Source of the DNA: an uncultured Brachyspira sp.
Lineage (GTDB): Bacteria; Spirochaetota; Brachyspiria; Brachyspirales; Brachyspiraceae
DNA length: 35,545 bases
Reading direction: 5' to 3'
Assembly: GCF_944390845.1 (NCBI RefSeq)
Contig: NZ_CALXRM010000031.1
Location: forward strand, 1 to 35,545
Shown here: positions 1-8,297 of the stretch, piece after piece
How the letters are laid out: each line of letters opens with the position of its first letter
Position numbering within the stretch: the first letter of the stretch is position 1
Position numbers and translations under genes: made by a program
Notes under the pieces: model-generated
Told to the model about the DNA's origin: nothing
Databases searched by the model: none
The model's input: only the letters and a program-made list of their open reading frames with translations

Positions 1-78
1 TTGACGAAGTCCGCAGAGCGTATGCGGCGGGAAAAAGTTGACTAAAAAAATGACAAAGTTAAAAATTTTTGGTATAAC
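1..78. repeat. Right end of a dispersed intergenic repeat (copy R1), cut by the window edge
   Basis: Bases 1-28 match the reverse complement of the GC-rich block at about 34741-34768 with one mismatch, and 51-76 match the reverse complement of 34679-34704 with one mismatch. A related end lies at 18113-18138. The copy therefore runs leftward out of the window. Inner arms CCGCA (11-15) and TGCGG (23-27) can pair. The outer end carries ATGACA (50-55), a 17-bp spacer and TATAAC (73-78), a promoter-like arrangement facing right, toward the 3' end of the DauR-like gene. The match to the other copies is seen directly; the promoter role is inferred. Confidence 0.8.
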
Positions 79-110
79 AGTTTTCATGCCAATGTTAATA
101 AATTAATAAT

Positions 111-773
111 TTATTGGTTATTAGTTTTTTTATATTTCTTTATACTTCTTATGTGCAAATATACTGTATGATGCGATATATTTAAATAATTGGCTACTAT
201 TTGTACTGATTCTTTAAACTCAAATATACCTTGATTAAAGAGCTTTTTTATTATTGTTTTATTGTACACAGACGGACCAACTTCATCTCGGTCTATTCCT
301 ATAATAACTTTTTTTATGCTGTCTAATATAATATCTTCTGATTTATTTTTTTTCTTATCTTTATTATTATTAAGACTGTCTGGAATAAAAATTTTTAGAG
401 TATTAATCAAAGAAATATCAAAATTCCAACTTATAATTAACATACCTATAGGAATTTCAAGTGTGTTTTTTATTATTGTGTAATTTAGCTTGGAACATTC
501 TCCAGTTACTGATTCTACAAAATTATTTTTATAATTAGTTTTATTATTTAAAAGTTCATTTAAAATATTATCATCTCTGTCTGATAAAATGTCGCCTATA
601 TTTTTATTTTGCAAATTATTATTAACAATATTGATTATTGATTTTTTATTATTTTCAAATGAATATAAAATTATTTCAGCGTCTTTACCTAAGTAGCTTC
701 CAAGTGATTGAGAAAGAATTTTGTATGTATCTAGTATAGCAAAATCTTCCTGATTATATTTGTAATCGTTCAT
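111..773 (-). CDS. YheO/DauR-type PAS-like plus HTH transcriptional regulator
   Basis: A cytoplasmic transcriptional regulator of about 220 residues resembling the YheO/DauR family. An N-terminal PAS-like region (about residues 10-110, with a GKDAEIILYSFEN stretch and a later IPIGMLIISWN stretch) would sense a ligand. A C-terminal helix-turn-helix (about residues 180-215, including VANYLNISHHTVYLHIRSI) would bind DNA. An upstream in-frame ATG at 791 exists, but the GGAGG at 785-789 lies inside that extension and about 11 nt before the ATG at 773, so the shorter start is preferred. It is divergent from the HD-GYP-like gene at 938. The ligand cannot be told; in E. coli DauR controls D-arginine use, but no such genes are next to it. 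Confidence 0.75.
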   Translation of the reverse strand: MNDYKYNQEDFAILDTYKILSQSLGSYLGKDAEIILYSFENNKKSIINIVNNNLQNKNIGDILSDRDDNILNELLNNKTNYKNNFVESVTGECSKLNYTIIKNTLEIPIGMLIISWNFDISLINTLKIFIPDSLNNNKDKKKNKSEDIILDSIKKVIIGIDRDEVGPSVYNKTIIKKLFNQGIFEFKESVQIVANYLNISHHTVYLHIRSIKKYKKTNNQ

Positions 774-865
774 TGTAAAGCTCGCCTCCATAATATTCCG
801 CTAATATATAATATACTAAATATAATAATTTTTTTTTGTTTTCCAAATTTTTTTAATTAAAATAT

Positions 866-893
866 TTGTTTTATTGTTTTATATGTGTATAAT
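866..893 (+). promoter_or_regulatory. Candidate sigma-70 promoter for the HD-GYP-like gene
   Basis: TTGTTT (866-871), a 16-bp spacer and a perfect TATAAT (888-893), followed 45 nt later by the start codon at 938, which has TAGGG at 926-930. Seen by eye in AT-rich DNA, so chance matches are possible. Confidence 0.5.
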
Positions 894-937
894 AATACTT
901 ATAAGAATAAAAAATAATTATAAAATAGGGTTTTCTA

Positions 938-2353
938 ATGGAAATAGATTTAAATAATTATACTTCAATCTCTTTAGATAAAATTAGATATTATAAAGAA
1001 TTAATATTAAAAGATAAAATAGATATTATTTCTAAAAATGATTATGGCGTTATAAATGTGATACCTTATAATAAGATTGATTTTTTATTTGATGATAGTT
1101 TTAATAATAATATTCTATTTAATAATTCTGAATTTTACGTGTATAAATCATATTTGGATATGGTATCATTTTTTGTAGATCCAAATGAATTGAATAATAA
1201 AGATTATTTTTATTCGATTTTTACTAATTGTAAAGATTCATCAGATGATATAAGAATTGCTCAAGAAGCTATGCTTGAAGAAATATTATCTATGAATAAT
1301 TTCAAGAGAGTAGAGGATATTAAGAATTTAATAATAGAATTGGAAATAGAAGAAAACAGAGATAAATTTACTTGTAAAGCTGCTGAGATTCTTGGAAAAA
1401 TATTAATAAAATTGGGTTTAATGCAAAGAATTAATGTTATAAGTAATATTAATAAAAGTGATAATCATCATAGAAATATATTTGACAGTAAAAATTATAA
1501 TATAAACTATGAAGAATTAATAAGAAGTGTAGCTGAGAGTGTTTTTGTATTACTAAATAAACCTTATGAAAAAAATGATATGTTTTCTACTACAATAGGT
1601 TTTACTGGAAGTAATGTTATAGATCATAGTAATAGGATATTTCTTAATATCATGGAGTTTATGATATTTTATAATAGAAATATTAATATGGGTATACTTT
1701 CAAAAATAAGAGCTAAATGGAAAACAGAATATATGTCTTATTATGATAAAGTATCCAAAAAAAATAAATTTTTAAAAGATATTAGTAAATTGGATAATAT
1801 ATTTAAATTAGGAATAAGACAATTTGATAATATAGAAATTGTTAATATGGGTATTTCCGGATTACTCCATGATATTACATTAACTGATATTATAAATTAT
1901 TTACCTTCAGACAGAGCAAATAATGAACTATATTCTCATTCTATCAAATCTTATAACTATTTAAAATATTCTATCTCTAGTAATCAAGATGTGAATTTGA
2001 CTGTAGGTCTTCATCATGAATATTATGGCTATGGCTATGGACTTGGTATGACTTTATATGATGCCATGAAAGCGAAAAGACCAAATTTTGAGTATCAATA
2101 TTTAATAACATTTGATGCTAAAGATATACTCAATTTTTCAGCTTCTGTATACTATCCTGTTAAAATTTTAGAAATATTGGATTTATATGATTTTCTAAAA
2201 TATAAACATGATATATGCTTTAGTGAAATTGAAACAGATGAGCAGATAACAGATTATATGTATGATAATTTCTTAAAAGATGAGGTTAAAATAGATTATA
2301 TTTTATTTACAATATTTAAAGCTTATTTATCAGAGATGAAAAAATTTGAGTGA
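938..2353 (+). CDS. Divergent HD-GYP-like domain protein (paralogue of 12071-13525)
   Basis: A 471-residue soluble protein with a C-terminal half that keeps the layout of an HD-GYP phosphohydrolase. His230 lies in an HSNR motif, LLHDI carries His311-Asp312, His334 lies in YSHS, and LHHE (359-361) is followed by YGYGYG where HD-GYP proteins have DGxGYP. YYPVKILEILDLYDFL (about 405-420) then aligns with the family's IPxxARIxxVxDxYDALT. The N-terminal 200 residues match no domain I recognise but are shared with the paralogue at 12071. HD-GYP enzymes usually hydrolyse cyclic di-GMP. The metal-binding His/Asp residues look mostly kept, but the GYP signature is changed, so the substrate is uncertain. 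It is followed almost at once by a lipoprotein gene. Confidence 0.7.
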   Translation: MEIDLNNYTSISLDKIRYYKELILKDKIDIISKNDYGVINVIPYNKIDFLFDDSFNNNILFNNSEFYVYKSYLDMVSFFVDPNELNNKDYFYSIFTNCKDSSDDIRIAQEAMLEEILSMNNFKRVEDIKNLIIELEIEENRDKFTCKAAEILGKILIKLGLMQRINVISNINKSDNHHRNIFDSKNYNINYEELIRSVAESVFVLLNKPYEKNDMFSTTIGFTGSNVIDHSNRIFLNIMEFMIFYNRNINMGILSKIRAKWKTEYMSYYDKVSKKNKFLKDISKLDNIFKLGIRQFDNIEIVNMGISGLLHDITLTDIINYLPSDRANNELYSHSIKSYNYLKYSISSNQDVNLTVGLHHEYYGYGYGLGMTLYDAMKAKRPNFEYQYLITFDAKDILNFSASVYYPVKILEILDLYDFLKYKHDICFSEIETDEQITDYMYDNFLKDEVKIDYILFTIFKAYLSEMKKFE

Positions 2354-2360
2354 GGTGTTG

Positions 2361-2873
2361 ATGAGATTATTAATTACTTTATTTATTTGTATAGTGCTGA
2401 TACTTGCTTCATGTTCTAATCAATCTAATGATACCAAACTAAACAATACTTCTGCAAAAGAAAATGTATTGGATATGGTTCAAGTAGATTCTCCAAATTC
2501 TTTTCTTCCTTTGGGAATAGGGATTACAGTTGCCCCTCCTGAACATGGACAGAATGCTAAATATTTTATAATTAATAAAGATGTTGCTGAAGTGGATTTT
2601 GATTATATGAATAATGCTTATATTTACAGAGCTTCAAAAAATTCAAATAATTTAATTTCATTTTATAGTGATTATACAAACAGCGGAAAAAATTTTATAG
2701 AAGATGAATATTCTATAAATGTTGAGTATAATATTACTGCTAATGGTGAGAAGTTTACATTATGGAGAGTAGACGATATTTATTACGCTTTATCAACAAA
2801 AACAGAAGATGATAAAGATTTAACTAATCTTTCTGCTTTGTATATCAAGTCTATACATTGGCATAAAAAATAA
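2361..2873 (+). CDS. Small lipoprotein of unknown function
   Basis: About 170 residues. The N-terminus is a short basic start, a hydrophobic stretch and a lipobox ending LILASC, after which the protein is polar (SNQSND), so it should be a lipidated envelope protein. I chose the ATG at 2361 over the TTG at 2346 because GAGG (2352-2355) sits 5 nt before it and the shorter start gives a standard signal peptide. It starts 8 nt after the stop of the HD-GYP-like gene, so the two are probably co-transcribed. The mature part has no domain I recognise. A hairpin terminator follows at 2893. Confidence 0.75.
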   Translation: MRLLITLFICIVLILASCSNQSNDTKLNNTSAKENVLDMVQVDSPNSFLPLGIGITVAPPEHGQNAKYFIINKDVAEVDFDYMNNAYIYRASKNSNNLISFYSDYTNSGKNFIEDEYSINVEYNITANGEKFTLWRVDDIYYALSTKTEDDKDLTNLSALYIKSIHWHKK

Positions 2874-2892
2874 TAATAGTTTAGTAAAAAAT

Positions 2893-2930
2893 AACGTGCA
2901 TGTAAATTAAAGTTTATATGCACGTTTTTA
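2893..2930 (+). terminator. Rho-independent terminator after the lipoprotein gene
   Basis: A 14-bp stem, AACGTGCATGTAAA (2893-2906) pairing with TTTATATGCACGTT (2913-2926) with one G-T wobble and a 6-nt loop, then a short T-rich tail. It sits 20 nt past the stop codon at 2873. Confidence 0.8.
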
Positions 2931-2967
2931 TTTGAATTATATTTTATATTACTAAAAGGAGTATATT

Positions 2968-3373
2968 ATGGCTATTTATGGAGTAGGTGCTGCTGTTGAT
3001 TGAGTAGATGTTAGTCAGTATTTTATTGATAATAATGCGGCAGGTGGTATTGGCTGGCCTATTAAATATGCACCTGATTTGCATCAATTTATACATTCTT
3101 TAAAAGTTGGTGATATTATTTATATAAAATCATTTGCTAAAAAACTCAAATGATAACAATAAAGCTGTTTGTATAGTAATTGATAATGAAATTGTTAAAA
3201 ATTTTCCTATTGTAGATAGTAAAATAAGAATTGGAAGAAATGTGAAATGGATTGATAAAAAAGCTATTACAATAGAAAATCCTAATAGTAAAAATAATGT
3301 TGTAAATAATAGTTTTTATGAAGAATTTAATCTTGAAATTCAAAAAATTATTATAGATAAATTTAAAGTTTGA
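2968..3373 (+). pseudogene. Decayed gene for a small conserved protein (stop plus frameshift)
   Basis: An ATG at 2968 with a strong AGGAG at 2956-2961 opens a frame reading MAIYGVGAAVD. It meets TGA at 3001-3003, then continues in the same frame as a plausible protein (GGIGWPIKYAPDLHQFIHSL, then KVGDIIYIKSFAKK) until about 3145. There the sensible continuation (NSNDNNKAVCIVIDNEIV ... RNVKWI) is in the +1 frame and ends at 3373. It resembles a widespread small protein type that begins MxIxxVGAxW and has a KVGDxIxIKS motif, often found in accessory DNA; its function is not known to me. One nonsense change (probably Trp to TGA) and one frameshift mark it as broken. The good ribosome site suggests recent decay. 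Confidence 0.75.
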
Positions 3374-3415
3374 TTAGATATTATTTTTTACTAGATATAG
3401 AAATTGATGATTATA

Positions 3416-3444
3416 TTGACATTTATTATTTATACTATTATTAT
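3416..3444 (+). promoter_or_regulatory. Candidate sigma-70 promoter for the solute-binding lipoprotein gene
   Basis: A perfect TTGACA (3416-3421), a 17-bp spacer and TATTAT (3439-3444), 40 nt before the start codon at 3485. GAGG lies just before the start. Confidence 0.6.
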
Positions 3445-3484
3445 ATATTATGTTAAGTAGTATTATATATAAATGAGGCTTTAA

Positions 3485-6076
3485 ATGAAATCTTTTAATA
3501 AATTTTTTCTATCAATATTTATATTATTATTATCATGTTCAAATAATGAAAAAGAAATAGAGCAAAGAGAAATAGACAGAGGCGGAGCATTAATAGATAA
3601 AATAATATATGAAGTAAGAACCGACATGACAATAGCTATTAAAGATGTGGCAGACGGCAGAGCTGATTTAATGGCAAGCGGTATAGATGGAAGTGTTTAT
3701 TTATCATTAAGTGAGAATGATTTGGAAAAACTCGATACTTATGCAGTTCCTTCAGGTTCTTGGTCTTTGTTGTTTAATCCAGTACCAAATAAAGCACCTT
3801 ATACAGTAACAACAAGAGATGGAAAAACTCATTTTAATCCTTTAGCAATAAAAGAAATAAGATTTGCCATGAATTTTTTGATTGATAGAAAAAAACTTGT
3901 TGATGAAATTTTAAGAGGAGCAGGTCAGCCTTCATTTACTCAGGCAACTCCAGGTCAGCCGGGTACTTACAGATATAATCTTATACCTTCAAAAATGGGT
4001 ATGACAGAGAATGGTAATCAGGAAAAAGCTCTTAATGATATAAATAAAGCCATGGAAAAAGCTGCCAATTTACCAGAGAATAGGGGAAAGTTGGTAAAGG
4101 AAAATGGCTGGTGGAAATATAATGGTGAAGCAGTAACTATTAAATTTGTTATAAGAGTTGATGATCCTACAGGAAGACTTCCAGCAGGAAATGCCATATC
4201 TGATTTAATAGAAAAAACAGGAATAAAAGTTGAAAAATTATTGTATGACAGAAATAAGTCTACACAGGTAGTATATGGATCTGATCCAAAAGATTATGAA
4301 TGGAATATTATAACAGAGGCTTGGGGAGCAGGTGCTACTCGTGCTTGGTGGGACGTTACATTAAGACAGATGTATGTAAGAGAAGGCAATTATATGCCTG
4401 GAGCCAATGTTGCAGAGTTTTGGAATTATGATAATAAAGAGGCTTCAAGAATAAGTGATAAGAATTCAAATGGTTGGTTCTTGACTGCTGATGAATATTG
4501 GAATGGCAATATGCGTTTGCAGGAAATAGGTCTTGAAGATGCTGTTAGAATATATTTAAACTCTCAAACTCAATTTTTTGTGGCAAATAAAGAAAGATTT
4601 AACAGAAGAATGCTTTATGGTGTAGGCGATGGTATAAATGATTGGTCTATAAGAAGTGCTGATATAAAACCTAACCGTAATGGAGAAAAAGTTCTTAGAG
4701 TACTTCAGCATTCTGCACAAGGTTCATTATTTATAAGTCCTTGGGATCCTGTAGGTGTTGGAGGATTTTCTGATGCATATTCTGCCATAATGATAGGGCC
4801 TTGTTCTGATGCTGGTGCTTCATTTGAATCACCTTCCACCGCAAAAACAGAATTTATACTTGGTGAAGCTGATACTAATAGTTTAGAAATAGGTGTTATA
4901 GCTGGTAATAATGGTATACCTGTAGGTACAATAAAAGTTCCTCAAAATGCTAAAATGTACAATCCTTATACTCAAAAATGGGAAGAAGGATTAACTGTTA
5001 AAATGAATGAAAATGGCGAAATGGTTTATAAAAAGTCTGATAATCTTACCGCTTATGTTAAATGTAATTTTAAACCTAAAAGTTTTAAATGGCATCATGG
5101 CATACAATCATCTTTAGTTGATTTGATGTATGGAAGTGTATTCATTGCCAATATAATAACTAAAACCAATGAAAATGATAAATATTATGATTCTGCTATG
5201 GCTGGAAGATATGCTTCTGCTATGGACAATGCAGTTGGAAGTGTTATAAATGATGACGGAAGTTTTACAATTTATGGAAATTATTACTGGCCTATGGATA
5301 TGAACAGACAAATAGGAATTGCATCAGTAGGGCCAAAAATAGGAAACCCTAATAGAAATACTGTTATTCCTTTTGAAATAAATGAAGCTATAATGAAGCT
5401 TGTGTTAGAGGGTTCTAAGTCTGGTAATGTTTATACTATTTCTCAGGATCAGTCATTAACTTCTATAGATGTTAAAAATCCTACTTGTGTATCTGATATA
5501 AAAGAAAAATTAATTGAAATGCGTGATTCTCAATATGTACCTATAGGAATAGAGGAATATATTACAAAAGAAGAAGCGGTAAAAAGATATCAGGCTGCTA
5601 TTGATTTTATTGATTCTTATGGTCATGCCTATATATCAAATGGGCCTTTCTTTATTTCAAGAATAGATTCAAAGGCTAATTATATAGAATTGACTGCTTT
5701 CAAAGATTATGGATATACTGCTGAATATTGGATTGAAAAATTATCTACTAAAATGAGCAGAATAGAAGATATTGATATTCCTGCGATAGCAAACAGAAAC
5801 AATAATATGAATATAGATATTTATGTTTCTACATACAACTATCCTGATAATGTATTTGAATTGCCTACTGATGATACTAAAGTAAAAGTACTTCTTCAGC
5901 TTCAAAATGGAGGCGAAAGGGAATATGATGCTGTTTTACAAGATGATGTATTCAAACTTACTATACCAAAAGAGGAATTATCATCACTTCCGAAGGGTAA
6001 TTATATTGTTGTTATAGAATCATATATAGCTGATGAAACTCCTTATATAGAAACTAGAAGTTTTGTATTACAATAG
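3485..6076 (+). CDS. Family-5 (OppA/DppA-like) ABC transporter solute-binding lipoprotein
   Basis: An 863-residue exported lipoprotein: signal peptide with lipobox ILLLSC, then a mature protein with the SBP_bac_5 fold pattern. Around residues 115-160 the stretch EIRFAMNFLIDRKKLVDEIL followed by GQPSFTQATPGQPG matches the family's region where the new substrate-loaded state is sensed. Long Trp/Tyr-rich blocks follow. Such proteins catch peptides or other small molecules in the periplasm for an ABC importer. The protein is far longer than the usual 500-600 residues, with an extra C-terminal part of about 100 residues of beta-like sequence. No permease or ATPase genes are next to it, so it is an orphan that must share a transporter encoded elsewhere. 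The substrate cannot be told. Confidence 0.85.
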   Translation: MKSFNKFFLSIFILLLSCSNNEKEIEQREIDRGGALIDKIIYEVRTDMTIAIKDVADGRADLMASGIDGSVYLSLSENDLEKLDTYAVPSGSWSLLFNPVPNKAPYTVTTRDGKTHFNPLAIKEIRFAMNFLIDRKKLVDEILRGAGQPSFTQATPGQPGTYRYNLIPSKMGMTENGNQEKALNDINKAMEKAANLPENRGKLVKENGWWKYNGEAVTIKFVIRVDDPTGRLPAGNAISDLIEKTGIKVEKLLYDRNKSTQVVYGSDPKDYEWNIITEAWGAGATRAWWDVTLRQMYVREGNYMPGANVAEFWNYDNKEASRISDKNSNGWFLTADEYWNGNMRLQEIGLEDAVRIYLNSQTQFFVANKERFNRRMLYGVGDGINDWSIRSADIKPNRNGEKVLRVLQHSAQGSLFISPWDPVGVGGFSDAYSAIMIGPCSDAGASFESPSTAKTEFILGEADTNSLEIGVIAGNNGIPVGTIKVPQNAKMYNPYTQKWEEGLTVKMNENGEMVYKKSDNLTAYVKCNFKPKSFKWHHGIQSSLVDLMYGSVFIANIITKTNENDKYYDSAMAGRYASAMDNAVGSVINDDGSFTIYGNYYWPMDMNRQIGIASVGPKIGNPNRNTVIPFEINEAIMKLVLEGSKSGNVYTISQDQSLTSIDVKNPTCVSDIKEKLIEMRDSQYVPIGIEEYITKEEAVKRYQAAIDFIDSYGHAYISNGPFFISRIDSKANYIELTAFKDYGYTAEYWIEKLSTKMSRIEDIDIPAIANRNNNMNIDIYVSTYNYPDNVFELPTDDTKVKVLLQLQNGGEREYDAVLQDDVFKLTIPKEELSSLPKGNYIVVIESYIADETPYIETRSFVLQ

Positions 6077-6166
6077 GGTGGTATATATATTTTGTAATTT
6101 GTATCTTTAAATTTATTATAAATATGTTATTATATTTCGAAATTAAATGGGAGTAGTATTTGATTT

Positions 6167-8098
6167 ATGGAAAATTTAGAAAATAATAATTTGATTAATA
6201 ATAATCAAGATAATTCAAATAAAAATATAGATTCAACCATTCAAAGAGTAGATAAATCTAAAGAAGCAGAAGAAAATAAAAAATATATATTTAAAGTCGC
6301 TGTAGTAGCTTGTGCTATTGTATTTGTACTTCTTGTAGGTGCTGGAATACTTGTTGGATTATTTTTATTCATAAAAGGTAAATCTGATATGGATAAATTG
6401 GTTAGAAATTATGAAATATACAGTGAAGAAATATATAATAAAAGATATGGTGATAGAGTTGTAAAAGAAATGGTTAATAATTATTCTGCTGATGTTAATG
6501 AAACAGGCAGTGATAATGAAACTCCTTTATTTTATGCTGTTAAAAATAATAATATTAAAGCTGTGAAATTCTTAATAGAAAATAAAGCAGACTCAGAAAT
6601 AGCTAATAATTCAGGAATTACTCCTCTTGTATTGGCTATAAGTAATAATAATACAAAAATTGCAGAACTTCTTATAAAAGAAGGAAAAGCTAATGTATAT
6701 GGCAGTTCTTATACAGGAAATGATTTAAATAAATATCCAATGTATTATGCCGTTTCTCAAACTAATAAAACTATGATAAAACTTTTATTAGATAATTCAT
6801 TTGATTTGAAAAGAGAACCTTCTCTTTTAAGCTATGCTATTGAAAACAGTGATGAGAGTATAGTACGTTATTTAATAGATAATGGAGCAGATATCAATTA
6901 TAAAAATGCTGATGGAACTACTGTACTTTATAATGCCGTTTTATCGCTTAATCCTGCATTAGTAGATTATTTCTTATCTAAAGGTGCAAAAATAGAAGAA
7001 GCAGGTGAAAGTGACCAATATGGTAATATAATAATGGCTGCTGCTGGTTCCAAATTCAATAATACAAGTTCATCTCCTGTAGATTTAGTTCTATTATCAA
7101 AGTCATCTACTAATAGTGCTAAGATAATGGGTAATATTATTTCTAATGCTAATAAAACTACTATAAACAGACTTGTTAATGGTAAAAATGCATTAATAAT
7201 AGCTGCTGGAAATTCTTATATAGATACAGTTAAAGTACTTCTTGAGAATGGTGCTGATATAAATTCTGCAGATAATGATGGTTGGACTTCTTTAATGTAT
7301 GCTGCAAATAATGGAGATGTTGATCTTGCTAAAGTTTTAATAGAAAATAAAGCAGATATTAATGCTGAAAGTTATGACGGACAGACTCCACTTTTATATG
7401 CTATGAATAGTCCTATAGAATCAAGCAGAATAGATATGATAAATCTTTTAGTAGAAAATAAAGCTAATGTTAATGCAGAAGACAGCAGAGGATTAAGCCC
7501 TTTAACAATTGCTGTAATGAATAATGATGTTGAACTTACTAAATTATTAATAGCTAATAAAGCTAATCTTTCTATTGTAACTAAAGATGGTGAGAGCTTA
7601 ATAGAATATGCTATTAACAATGATAATGTTGATTTACTTCAAATATTAGTAGAGGCTGGTGCTGATATAAATTATGCTGGAATATCTAGTTATACTCCAT
7701 TAATGATAGCAGCTAAAAGCGGTGCTGAAAATATAGCTAGAATTTTATTGACACAGAAAGTGGATATTAATGCTATTGATAAATATGGAAATACAGCTTT
7801 ACATATAGCATCAGAAAATTCAGAGCTTCCTATTGTTAGAATGCTTTTAGAGAAGAAGCCTAATCTAAATTTACAAAATATTGATGGTGATACTCCTTTA
7901 CATAAAGCAGTTAATTCCGGTAATATAGATATAGTAAGCGAATTAGTGTTATCAGGTGCAGATGTTCTTGTTAGAAATAATAGAGGTAAATATCCTATAG
8001 ATATAGCTAGAGATAATAATAATAGTGCTATATTTGAGATCTTAAAAGAATCTGAAGAAAATCAAAATAACAGCAATAATGGCAATACTGATGAATAA
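6167..8098 (+). CDS. Membrane-anchored ankyrin-repeat protein
   Basis: 643 residues: an Asn-rich polar head (1-38), one strong membrane helix (about 42-69), a linker, then about 14 ankyrin repeats from residue 110 to 625. Typical repeats read DGWTSLMYAANNGDVDLAKV or YGNTALHIASENSELPIVRM, with GADIN-type turns. The sixth repeat (about 285-340, rich in Ser/Asn) is degenerate. Ankyrin repeats bind other proteins; the partner is unknown. With a single N-terminal helix and a short head, the repeats probably face the periplasm, but charges on both sides of the helix do not settle this. GGGAG lies about 11 nt before the start. A second exported ankyrin protein is at 32986-33786. Confidence 0.9.
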   Translation: MENLENNNLINNNQDNSNKNIDSTIQRVDKSKEAEENKKYIFKVAVVACAIVFVLLVGAGILVGLFLFIKGKSDMDKLVRNYEIYSEEIYNKRYGDRVVKEMVNNYSADVNETGSDNETPLFYAVKNNNIKAVKFLIENKADSEIANNSGITPLVLAISNNNTKIAELLIKEGKANVYGSSYTGNDLNKYPMYYAVSQTNKTMIKLLLDNSFDLKREPSLLSYAIENSDESIVRYLIDNGADINYKNADGTTVLYNAVLSLNPALVDYFLSKGAKIEEAGESDQYGNIIMAAAGSKFNNTSSSPVDLVLLSKSSTNSAKIMGNIISNANKTTINRLVNGKNALIIAAGNSYIDTVKVLLENGADINSADNDGWTSLMYAANNGDVDLAKVLIENKADINAESYDGQTPLLYAMNSPIESSRIDMINLLVENKANVNAEDSRGLSPLTIAVMNNDVELTKLLIANKANLSIVTKDGESLIEYAINNDNVDLLQILVEAGADINYAGISSYTPLMIAAKSGAENIARILLTQKVDINAIDKYGNTALHIASENSELPIVRMLLEKKPNLNLQNIDGDTPLHKAVNSGNIDIVSELVLSGADVLVRNNRGKYPIDIARDNNNSAIFEILKESEENQNNSNNGNTDE

Positions 8099-8115
8099 AA
8101 CAATATCTTTATAAT

Positions 8116-8142
8116 TTGACATAAAATAAAAATTACTATACT
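8116..8142 (+). promoter_or_regulatory. Candidate promoter of the phase-variable leader and acetyltransferase genes
   Basis: TTGACA (8116-8121) and TATACT (8137-8142) with a short 15-bp spacer, just after the ankyrin gene and 33 nt before the leader ATG at 8175. Both hexamers are good; the spacer is 2 bp shorter than ideal. Confidence 0.45.
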
Positions 8143-8174
8143 ATCTAAATATAGTTTAAATTTAGGAGCATAAT

Positions 8175-8297
8175 ATGCTGGTAACGCACAGCACAGCACA
8201 GCACAGCACAGCACAGCACAGCACAGCACAGCACAGCACTAAACTATTTTCTTTTCAATTTTTCGTATATAATATTTATAACATGGAGCTATACTAA
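8175..8297 (+). CDS. Short leader ORF containing the pentanucleotide repeat
   Basis: A 40-codon ORF too short for ordinary gene calling. The ATG at 8175 has a good AGGAG (8164-8168) 6 nt before it. Codons 4-22 are made by the GCACA tandem repeat and read as cycles of His-Ser-Thr-Ala-Gln, followed by a hydrophobic tail ending MELY. Its TAA (8295-8297) overlaps the ATG of the acetyltransferase (8297-8299) as TAATG, the classic layout for translational coupling. Changing the repeat number would move the leader stop to 8240-8242 or 8305-8307. The GGAG for the downstream gene (8285-8288) lies inside the leader. I infer a regulatory leader rather than a functional peptide. Confidence 0.6.
   Translation: MLVTHSTAQHSTAQHSTAQHSTKLFSFQFFVYNIYNMELY
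8186..8239. repeat. Pentanucleotide tandem repeat, (GCACA) about 10.8 copies
   Basis: Ten perfect GCACA units (8186-8235) plus GCAC. The tract is about 60 percent G+C in a very AT-rich genome, with no imperfect unit, as expected for a tract that changes length by slipped-strand mispairing. Five is not a multiple of three, so each unit gained or lost shifts any reading frame crossing it. Confidence 0.98.

Noticed and set aside
26..48. Insertion-sequence end with transposase
   Set aside because: No transposase reading frame is present at the left edge; the sequence matches the non-coding repeat family instead.
3001..3003. TGA read as selenocysteine or as a reassigned Trp codon in the gene starting at 2968
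   Set aside because: The same gene also has a frameshift near 3145, no selenocysteine element is evident, and other genes in the window use TGA as a normal stop (for example 2351-2353).
8186..8239. CRISPR-like array
   Set aside because: The units are 5 bp, contiguous and perfect with no spacers; it is a microsatellite.
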